Below are positions 35,060 through 47,000 of a stretch of 64,000 nucleotides of DNA, piece after piece. The notes under the pieces are model-generated. The model was not told where the DNA came from and did not search any database. It worked only from the letters and a program-made list of their open reading frames with translations. Both the position numbers and the translations under genes were made by a program. Each line of letters opens with the position of its first letter. Within the stretch, counting starts at the first letter, position 1. The stretch is from Nautilus pompilius (Eukaryota > Mollusca > Cephalopoda > Nautilida > Nautilidae). Where the stretch lies: contig JACATO010001665.1 of the NCBI GenBank assembly GCA_018389105.1, forward strand, positions 99,301-163,300. The letters run 5' to 3'.

Positions 35060-38000
35060 CTGTAAAGAAAACCCAAGATTACCAAGGGTGGGTATACTCT
35101 TGTATTTTTCTTCTGTTAATATATTAAACTGAGGTTTTCATCTGATTCATCTCAGAACACACTAAGGTTTCTCACATAACATCCCGCCCACCATCTTCTG
35201 TTTTCATCCCAAATTCAGATTTGTATTCGCCATTTCTAGAACTAGAATGTCAATGTTTGTGATTTTATTGTCAGCTAATTTAGAAAACAAAAAGACAGAC
35301 AGACAGATGACATTATAATCTTTGTTTGAAACTTGAAAAAAATTTCTAAGTTAATCCATGAAGGGTGTTGGACTAACAATAATCATAACCTTTAATAAGT
35401 TAGTGGATGAGACTGACATGTAAAACATGGGCATGCAGAAGTCTCTTTCCCCCTTTTAAGTTAATTTCTTTAAGCTTGAGGTGGATTAATTATACACGAA
35501 AGAATTTCCATATCAAGTCTCTCAGAATACCAAGTGTCCGTTACGAGTGACAAGTTTGCAACTCGTCGCCTTCGCATTAGCCTTGGTAATCTCTCGTGGA
35601 AATGCAACTGTTGAGGATGCTTAGCGCAGTGTTAAAAATGTACACCTTACACACATGACAAATAAGAAAAACAAAACAAAAAAAAATCATGTGATATTAA
35701 ATGCTTTAAAGTAATTTAGGCAAAATTTCACACATGCTATTGCTGTTGTTGTAGTTGAGCAGTGTACACGTGGTTTTCCTTTTTATTCTGTTGTACCTGG
35801 CTGAGTGACTTCTGGGAGATCTGTGGCTTTGGACCATTTTTCCCATTGCTATTGCTGTCTGGCACAATGTTACTCAGTAACTAGTATTAAGCCAACATTG
35901 TTATTTTAAAGTCCTCTTTTACTATAACATTCTGATACCACACTTATATTATATTTTTGTGTTTTCATAACCACCTTGGTATTCAACAATCTCTCGTTTT
36001 ATTTCCTCCTAATGTAACTTCAAACTTCCCTCTCCGTAACACTAGAATACCTGAAGATTACTTGGGCTCATAAGCAGCTTGAGGTTTTATCGTTACTTCG
36101 CCACCCTCAGCCTGTATTCAGATTCCCTAAACCTCTGAACCAACTAGTGACAGATGACTGTGGCTAAGGTATGGGCTCGTAGCGTTCTCCATTGTTCGTT
36201 GAGGGAATGTGCAGAACTCCATTTATTTAAGAAGACTGTAAAGGCAATACTGGTTCCAGCTAACATAAATGCATTTACAAATACTAAAACCAGTTTCTTC
36301 AGATATTCACAAAGCAAATAAGTTTGCAGCTAAAATGTAACAAGATATGACATTATAAATGAACTATACATATCTCACCTGGCCTGATTTGGATCATCAA
36401 TATCCATGTCCCACACACATAATCTGCCCACCTGATTTCCAAGAGCCATCATCTGAACGAAAGTAAATAAAACCCTTTCAAATTACAGTACATGGAAATT
36501 TCAAGTGCAGTGTTATTCTATTTATGCTGCTTGTAAAAATCCCAACCTAACCAGAGAGCCATTAGTATCGGAGGTTTTCGTTAATCATCTGTTTACCTTT
36601 TGCCAGTAGTCAAGAGAAAACCTCATGTACCAGATGTCACATTCCCGGTATTCAAATCGATGTAAGATGGTGATCCCCTCCAAGTGCTTCATGTCTACCT
36701 TGTCCACTTGATTCAGCAGTCCTGGTTTCCAGCAGACAATGCAGTTCTCGCAAGACTACAAAATAGAGCTATAGTAGAGCACCAGTCCTCGTCTAATGAT
36801 AGGAGTACATGCATTGTATGTCCCTCAACAACAACCTTCTTGGTCTAGAAGCCCACCTATTCTCAGCATGCCGACAGCACTCACTGCTCTTGCCAGTCTA
36901 GGCGTCTGACGTACATGTGATCGCCGGGAGCATGCAAACTTTAGTCAGACACATTCGTTTAATGGGCATTGCCGAATTAATGTGGTGGGACTCTGTGTGT
37001 TAATAGCTCATGTTAATTTAATTGCAATGCGCCTGTGCTGGGGCAAACATACTTCACGTACAAACTGGAAACATTAATGAGTGCTCAAAATTTTAGGTCA
37101 ATATCTTATCTCTGATGTAAAGTGCTGCAATTACCAATCCAACGCCACATGGAGTCAACCATTTTAAACTTTAACAGGGATATCTTATTTACGATTCATT
37201 GTTGCCTAATCATACTTAACAGCTGAATTATAAGTAGATATTCCTACCAGGGTGGGTGGGTGGTTAATTTTGTGTGTTCTTGTAATTTGATTACAGACCA
37301 GTGCAAGGTAAGTAGCTAAAGAAATGGCATATCAATTGGATTCCACTGGGCACCTCTCTAATAAGAGTGGGTCCCTGTCGAAAAGCTGATAGCGGAAAAT
37401 TTTGTACCTTTTAATTTCAAAATTCATTTAATAAGCTAAACCTAATGCTGGTTGTAGTCATAATAGTGGTGTAGCATAGAAAATTGTAATGATGTGTTGG
37501 ATGGCATCGTATATTTAAATAACAAAATTTGTCAGATGGTACAGCAGTATCTGTAATGTATGTTTGGTGTCAGCTGAGTTAGCAGACCCGAGTGCCTGGT
37601 AAATTGAGGGGGTTGGTGGTGCAGAACACACAGTACACATGCTACTGCCATGAAGAAAAAGAACAGTCACCATGGAGAGAACTAAGTTGGTCTCATGACA
37701 GTTTATTTGAGGAATAAATATCCCAGGAAGTCTCCAGTTCAGCCAGTATAGAGCAGCTGCACTGCGCAATCAGCCCAACCACATCTCCATCAAGAGCTGC
37801 TTCTACAAACGAGCGTAAAGCGAAGAAATATTCGCTTTTCAGAGAAATTTTTTTTTCCTCCTCCCATTTACTAAGGTTTTCTTTTCTTATTCTTCTAATT
37901 ATCAGTCACTGGGTTTCCTGGATAAAAGTTTGGAGATTAACCATTTTAACAGATTAAAGAAAAACACGCAGGTGGCGTTCTTGATCCCAGCTGGAAAATA

Positions 38001-41000
38001 CCAACTGAGACAATTTAGCAGACCAAGTCTTGAGGAACGACGCTTAACTGAGTGGCTTACATTTTAAATCACAGCACCTGCATAAATTACAACTTTGGAA
38101 TTCATAGGATCTGATGTAAATGCAAAATTCAAAATCATCACAATCTGTTTCCAATGATGGGACTAATTTAGGAACAATATACGAATGTTTGGTTCTTTCT
38201 TGTATAATCAATAAAGCGCCCTCTTTTCTATCTGCTTCTTTGACCTGCGCTTCATTTGTTCATACTTATTTCGGCCGTGTCTCCACCTGAAAGGGAAGTC
38301 TGGTTTACATATCTACCTTGGACAGAACAAATTTGCCAAGCCATCGAACACAGTCAACGTAGTTTCTATGGATGTCTCGAGTGGAGAAATCTGGGTAGTG
38401 ATTTGACACTGTCGGGAACGGTCTGCATTCAAACAAAAGATTAAGAATATAATCAACATTTTTATCTGGGTGTTAGAAAGAAAAGCAAAGACATAACATT
38501 TAAGCATCTGAGAAAGCACAGTGGTTTCATGATGGAATTTAGTGTGTGTGTGTGTGTGTGTTTGCATGTAAACACTGTTTTAAAGACTTAAAATTAGTGA
38601 ATAAGAAAGGTCACAATAAATTGAGAGTTTACCAGGTGTAACAATAAGCTGTTGTACTTTGGTAACAGAAAACCTGCATTACAGACACAAGTATTTGACC
38701 ATTCATATACCCATCAGCACTCATTCTTGTAGATTAAGTAGCAGGACATTGCTTCCCTCAATGATATTTGCAAATATATTAGAAATGTTCCTTTTTTTTT
38801 TTTTTACCAAATAAAATTTGATTTTAACAGTTTCATGTATAAAAGCTAAATTACATCAATAAAAAATCTTTGTATTACAATTACCAACATTTTTTCAAAT
38901 GGTATTATATAAATGCAGGGCCAAAACATGCAACGGTTAAACCAACTACAGCAAGCTGCAGACTTCTTGACATCATGAATGTCCACTCTTTCTCTCTCGA
39001 TTTTGAATTTTGCACAACAATTCATCGTAGAACAAAGCTACTTTCCAGTAGAGATCAAACAAAGTAGCAACATGTGTCTATCTACCTGTTGTTTTTGGAA
39101 CTGTTGTAAGTATAAGATTCTTTCATTGCCTTGACAATATCCGCTTTGTTTGTAGCCCACATCTTTAAGGAATGGTCCATACCACATGATACAATGAAAC
39201 TTCCGTCGATGTTAAAATCCTAGAGAGAGAGAGAGACAAAACCAAGACTTTATAAAGTATTATATGTTTTCCTTTCAGTGATGGTAACATAAGGTATAAT
39301 CAAACATTGCTGAAGCTCTTTAAATGTTAATTTATCTTAAGAAAAACAGCAGCCAGAAGTTTTGCATCACTCTGGGTTTTTCTAACTTCGCTTGATGAAG
39401 TCTAATAGTTTAAAGCCTAACATGCATATACACAATTTCCAATTCGACCCTATAAATTAGAATGGATGGACATTTAGATGTGGTTATGGATACAGTGTTA
39501 GGCTATAAGAGCAGTATTTACAGAGATTTTATTATTCCTATTTCTAGGGTAAGGAATGTTTGGCCATAACTTTAGAGCCAAAAACAGACAGTTTTCAAGG
39601 TAAGGCTTTTACAGAGGAACTGCTACATGGAGAAGTAATTTGTAATATCAAAAGCACACCAGCCATTAATGGCTGCCTCACTGTGAATTAGGGAATTCCA
39701 TGTTTCTCATTTAACATTTTCTGAGAGTTTACCATTTGATACTGTTAGAGAAGCCCAGTGTAAACTGTTTCCTGTCTTCAACAGATGCACACTACAATCA
39801 TTGTAGCCTGTTCCCACTTACCGCACTAAGAACCTCATCTCTGTGGCCATCAACGCCGCCAAACATAACAACACAGATGTCTGTTTTGATGTTCCAAATT
39901 CTCAAAGCATGATCTGAGAAGAGGAAACAACAAGTACAAGTTAACAGCTTACAGTCCTTTCATGTAGATTTATTCTATTTTTCCTTTTGCCTATGGGAAA
40001 ACCTAAACCTCTGCAGCATTAGCGTACAAGAAATTCGGTAAAGTGTGAATTTTCTTTTACATGATTTCTGATGGTCAAGGTACTCAATTAGTAAAGGACA
40101 ACGCATATAGAATACTGCCAACACCACTTGATGCTCAGACATAAGAAAAATTGGTCCATGAAGCAAGGTCAGACCATCTAAAGGCTGGGCCTTGAGAATC
40201 TGATATTAGAAAAGCTTCTAATAGATTCCCATTGTTACCACTGAAATTAACCTAAGTAATACATATTTTAACTAATATCAACTGCCCTTGTAAAACTGCT
40301 AACAGTTTTCTTTTTCCATGCTTGATGCACATAACCAACAACAGCTTTAAATGTCCCCATACAGTTCTCAAGCATTTTACACACTGCACTAGGTGCATAA
40401 TCTCAACTGCTGTATTTCTCTGAATACCTAAGTTTCCCCATTTGTGCAGTTCGTTTACTGTTTGGAAGATCTATTTCTCAGCATGCAAAAAACAAGACTA
40501 GTTTACTTGCCATGAATGCTCACCTTTACTGACTGAGAGCATCATATTTGGGTCCTTGGGATGAAATCTAAGCTCATTGACAGCATTTCCATGGCCAATA
40601 AAATGCTAGCAAAGAAGACATTATTATAATTTTGTTATATATATACACACACACACACACAGAATCAGTTATGTAAAAAAAGGAAATAGTAGTAGTGATG
40701 AGTTGCTCTCCGTGTGGACAACGACACACTCAAAAACAAAAACAAGCATTTAGATTTAGGGGAATGTTGTACTCCAAACAGGTTTCTCATGCCACGGTTT
40801 GCCATAAGGCACCATCGTGGTGATGTAAGTAGTGAGCCACCTATGTACAGTAGATGTTACTCCAGCAATTACGGATTAGTGTTGGAGTTAAGTGACTGTT
40901 TCAAATGTCATGCCACTTAACTGCCAGGCTGTTACGAAAGAAAGGAAGACATGACGAAAAGTAGGTAGGCATGCATCACCAGGACCGCACTTCTTTGAGA

Positions 41001-44000
41001 AATAGGTATTTAACATTCACAACGTTACACTTTTGAAACTTTGCAGTAAATTAGGGGAAATAACACTGGGATCCCTCATTCTGTGCAGTAGATTTGAAAG
41101 CAGATTAAGAACAGATTTTAGTTTTAATAGATACAGCACCGATATGTTATAACCTTGAATTACAAACCATGGGAAGAAATTTAAAGATCAACTTAAAATA
41201 AAAAACAGTTCCCGTGAACAGTGAGCAAACTCAGTTTATTTTCTATAATTCAGGAGAGATTTTATTCCGTATACTAATCGCGAAGTAATCACACCCAGCT
41301 TCTTTCACAGCTGGGAGAAGACGTTTAGGGTACAAAAAGCCAACCACAATGGATCTCTCGGGCTCATGACAATGAAAGTCAGTCAACCTACCACCCATTG
41401 TAATCCTAAAATGAGTTCTGGTTGTTTACAGAAACAATGACCTTTAAATATATTTGTTCTCAGAACCAACCTCTCCTCTATTTTTTTTTTAAAATTCAGA
41501 AGTTTCGGCCATAACCCAACATAAATTTACTTGCTCGGTATAAATCAAAACTTCAGGAAACTTTGCGAACCGTCAGATGTCGTTGCGCCTTTAGAGGAAA
41601 AACAAAAAAAAAAAAAATACAAGCAGACATTTAACAAATAAAATTGGTTTTAAGGAACGCTGCAACTGTAGCCGAAAGTCCTGTGATACAGCGATTAGAG
41701 AAACGTTTTAGAAGTTGCCAAAGACAGTTTTTGCAACAGCTTGAACGCATCAGTAATAAGTAAACTCTTGACAGTGAGGCGATTGGGGTGGGTGAGGGAC
41801 GGCCCTCCCGTCACCAATACGAAAATCTGTCGAGGCAGTGTAAGGGCACAGCCACCGCTTCCATTCTCACTTAAACAGAGCCCCCCCCCCAAAAAAATAC
41901 AAGGATTCTGTCCTCCTGAGCATCAGTGAAAAAAAAAAACAAAAACAAAACAAACAGAAATTCAGCTGGTTTGTTCTTATGTAGAGTTGGTGATTTGTGT
42001 TCAGTAAAATCTGGTGTTGAACGTAAATCATACGTAATGGCATCGCCGGATCCTGCTATTCCTTTACCCACCGGACGGACTGACACACCCACACACACCC
42101 CGTCATAAATCCGAATATTTCACACAAGGAAACAAATGGCGTCAGCTTTTCATTAAATGAAAAACCCGCCCCGCGCTCTAATTCTAAACAAAGACTTCAC
42201 GAGTCCACTTTCAGTTCTTGCATTCTCTGGTGCGGCGAACACACACACGGCAAAACAGTGAGCGACTCATACAGCTTTCGAGGAATGTCCGCTATTCATC
42301 AGTGGGCTGGTGGTAAGTTCTGCATAAAACTGGTTTGCCAGCCACCTGGCAATAATGAGAGACTGTCATTCCAGAAGACACCCACCCACCCACTCTACGC
42401 TTTTCCCTTGTGTATTTTAAGCATCAAGAAACAATATCCTTAAGCCAATTGAAGATTCCCCACAACCTCCTCAGCATTATCTTTTTCCTTTGAATTTTTT
42501 AAGGTAACAGGAGGACTTTTTTTCTTTTTAAATTTGTTTTTTCTACATTTAGAAAAGTTTAACTAAATATTGTCCCAATTAGTGCCAAGATCGCGCTTTT
42601 TTATTTCTGATTTCAGTGCTTGTACACAGCCGTACTTCACCCAATTTTTCTTGTAAAGTTTCAAAATTTAACAAGCATTCACCTTTTCTCATTTACAACA
42701 CATCAACCCTTGTATGGCAACCATCACCACGAGACGATTTAACTTTTCCCTGCCTCTGTTCCAATTCCAGACCAATTTATGGCAATAGCGGAAGCCTGCG
42801 AGAAGTCACTACTGCCACCTGCCGGGCGTGGGGAAATTTCCCAGTCCTCAGTGAATATCACTGGTCGTCGTCATGGACGACGCACACCCCCTTGACCTCT
42901 CGGGGGGGTGGGGGGGTGATACCTCACGGTGCAAAGCGAAGGCTGACCCCCCCGTGAAAAATTTGGAGAATGTTGGATGACCTAAGTGATGAGAAGGAAT
43001 ACTCACCATCAGATACAGCTTCTGGTGAGGAAGGTGAAGTGAGAGGTGATTTGACTGACCCAGAGAGTGGCGGCAGCAGCCAGCATGGGACACCATCGCA
43101 GTCTCGCTCCGAACTCCACCAGGTCGGAATAAAGGCGGCTTTATGATATTTGCTGTTTTTGTGTATTTATCTTAATTTTGATGCAAATCTGTCATTTCAT
43201 AAAGAAAAATAAAGTTTTTTTTTTTTTTTGTACAGGCGCCAATGGGATTTTTTAGCCAGTTAAGGGTTAACGAAAAATGACAAATGAGATGTTTTTTTTT
43301 TCCTTTGCACTTGTCTCCCTATAATGATTTTCTTAAATACTGCTGGATTTTATCACCTCCCAATCCCTTTTTTTCTTCCTTCATTTAGATATATCACTCA
43401 AAAATAAAGAAATAAAATCGATGTAAATCAAGTAACGATATAAATTACAAAACGCCAACCTTTATACATTGCATAGAGACAGGACTGATGATTCTGATGA
43501 TGCCACGGAGACCGGCAGTTGCGAGGACAGGTTGACCGGTCACCTCGTCATAGGTCCAGGCACAACAGTAGAAATTCTCATCCGTCTGAGCTAAATGTCA
43601 AGAAAAGTGAAGATGACTTCCTCACCTAACTACTGCAACCCGAACAACACTTCAAAACCCGAATGTTTCCTCAGAACTTGACCTCCCTGCCGACTTCTTA
43701 AAAGGTCCATCTTTAAATATGATTCTTATAAACAAAAAAGACTCTCTCTCTCTCTCTTTATATTATCGGGTGGTGGGTGAGGGATAAAATAACACTGTTA
43801 CAATAAATAATTAGGGGATGGGGCCCTCTTCAAACGCAGAGACAATTCGTTCAACCAGCTGCAATTCTTCGAGTAAAGACAACGGAAGGAGGCAAAGATG
43901 GAAGTAGTCAAACACCAAACGCCAGTCTTCTAACAAAAACGTTCATATATTTCGAAAGGAAACATCGTTTAAATCTGTCAAACTCGGGTTTTATACTTTC

Positions 44001-47000
44001 CCAAAAAAAGACTGATTCAAGAAAGTGATGAGTTTCTCGGATGTCTGTTTAAAACAAAGCAGCTCTCTCTTTCCTTTTAGATTTCAAAGCCGGTATAAAT
44101 AAGATGTTTCTCTGTGCATGTAGTTGCAGCGAGTTATACGGGTAAAGAACATTTGCTAAATCTAAAGACAAGGATACAGACGGATCCGCATAGGCTTGCA
44201 GCAATTTGATCTTCCCATTCTCCTGGCATTCATATATAGTCACCTGGGGGGAAAAAAGGACAAAAGAACATTTCAACAACAAACGTGGCTGGAGCGAGTA
44301 TTTATCTTCATCAACAGCTTATCATATCAGAACCGAAATTCACTGGACTGCCTTATGTCGGGTGGATGCCTTAGATAGTCAAACACCCCCCCCCCTCCCG
44401 TGGCTTTCACAAGACGTAGTAACAAGAGACAGGCAGCTAACGATGGCAACTTTGAATGAGCTACTATCCGTCCAGCGGTTCAGGTAAAGTAGGAACTTTA
44501 GCTAAATTCTGGGGAGGTAGCGTCGAGAAAATAAAGTAAAAATATTTGTCACAAATTAACCCCGACCCCTGCCGCCAAAGAACGATAACCAGTCAAGTGG
44601 TCACTTCGCCTAGTGAGTGCCGAAGAGAGAACAGCTAAATTAGAAAACTAAAGGAACCATTAGGCCACTGTCCTTCATTCTGGCGCGTTCTTTCGATTAT
44701 TATCAGGGTGCTTCAACGTGGTATCATACTTTTAATCCTGAAATAATTCATATAGTCCAAAACTCGGCTGAAACACCATCGGTGTGATGTTACCTGGCCA
44801 GGTTTCATTTTGATGTCCTTGGCAGCTTCAGCTTCCCGCTTACTTATCAATAACTGTGATAACTACAGAAATACCAAATTTCGCGTTCTTTTCTTTTGTT
44901 TGAAAAGCGAGAGATTTTTTCCCTTTGATCTAAAACAGGGGGGGGGGAATCCAAAAAGTAGCCAGGTTACCTGGTGAATTCTAATCCGGCCCAACGACCT
45001 ATTTGTAACAAACGGCAACAGCCAAAAGGCTTTGTTGAGTTGGGGCTAGCTCATTTTTCTTGATGAAATAATCCAAAGGGTAAAAAAAGAAAAATTAATC
45101 TCAGCTTTGATCTACAGCATAAAATATTTTCGCATCGAATTATGCAGATTTGGAACGAACGAACAAACAAACAGTAACAAAATAAAATCTGGAAGTTTAA
45201 TGAAGTAAAATTAATATTAGTTTGAAAGATCAAACAGAAAAATTCAGCTCATCTATTTAAAAGTAAAACCCATAAAATCTCTAACTGATTCTCCAAGGTA
45301 TGAACAGTACCCGCCACCTAACAATTCCAAAATGATAATATGCATATGCAAATTTAAATGACCAAGTTAGATATATTATGCTTAGTTCTAAGCTGGTAGT
45401 TTTCAATATCAAATTCATCAGCATTTTTATTTATGATGCTGCTAAGTAAAATAGATGCCTCACTCTCAAAGACAATGTTTTCAGAGAGACTCCAAATAGC
45501 TTTTCCTTTATTTATTCTGTAGCCCCACAAGTTACATAGTCACTTTCTTAAAGGAAGACTGAAGTTAACATTTCAAGTATACCATCCCTAATCTTGTATC
45601 CAAGATAGGGATCTGCAAACCCCATAACTAGGGAAGCAGGGGAAGCATACAATGATGACAACTAGGTACAATAACCTAGTTTCAGTACCAAAGTTACCAA
45701 CCACATAAGAAACAATCAGTCATTTATATCAATACTCTGAAAACATCTTGTGATTCAGAGGTTTCCTTAGTAAAAAGTAGTGATAAATGTTTAACCAGAA
45801 CCCACAGAGATGCCTGGCAAACCCATCACCCCAACAGATCTTTAGCGCTGTCCATTTACAACGGTGAAAAGTGACCCGCCATTCATTCGTCAGATCTATG
45901 ATACAAGAGGATTGGTCAGTCCAATCACCGGTGAGGTGACGATGACTAAGGCAAGTTGTTCTCCCATAGTAGTTTTCAGTCGCAAAATCGAGCTTCTTTA
46001 TTAACAGATTTCTTCGGTGTTCCTTTAAGTCTGAAACCGAGAGGCGGAGAAGTACAGTGTTTGTTTGTTTGTTCTCGTTCCATACTGCAGCAGTGACGGT
46101 TGGAAAACCGCTGCACCATCAACAGTTAGAGATTTGTAAAGTCTACGTACAGGTCTTTTTTTTCCCCATGAAGAAGGTGAGAGCTAAAGGAGTTAAGTAA
46201 GCACCTTACTCTGTTGCTGCCAACTGTAGCAAAAATGACGGGATCTCCTGCCCTGTGGTTGGGATTAACATGTACGCCAAATATGGGCTGTCCGTGATCC
46301 TCCTTGACAAAATAGAGAGACAGACAGACATGTATACTGATGGAGCGCTTGCCAGCTCTTTGGAGTCGCACAGCGATTTTCAGTCACAATACAACACTTG
46401 CACGATGAGGGCCTAGTACTCAAGGCTCTTAAAGAACATTTGATAAAGAAAGTTAGGCTAAAAATTAATATGCAGTTCCAAAAGGAGGCAAATTCAGCAC
46501 AACAGCTGTAAAGACAAAGAATCTGTTGTACTCAATACAGAGGGAGAGAGAGAGAGAGAGAGACAGAGAGAGAGAGACAGAGAGAGAGATAGATTAAGAG
46601 TAATCTGAGCAACTATACACTTACCCGTTTATCTTCATTTGTGAGCAGGGTTTTCAAGTGTCCTTTGTTATGGAAAGATTAATTAAAATCTACTAATTAC
46701 CAGATTTAAAAAAAAAAAACAAAAAAAAACTTTTTTTCAGTCTTGAAGAATTTTCAAGTAAATGAAGAGGGCTGATGCAAGAGGATGAACCAGATGTAGC
46801 TTATCTTGACTTTAGTAAAGCATCTGACATACAACAGTTTATTAAAGCATTTTTGAAAAATTATAGTAGCAGGGTTGGGAGGTGTGTGTGTGTGTGCACA
46901 TACATACACACATATATATAATATATATATATGAGAGAGAGATTAAGGTGAAAGTTTCATCATGGCCAATTTTTAGAATTTGAGAAGTGGGATGCACCAG

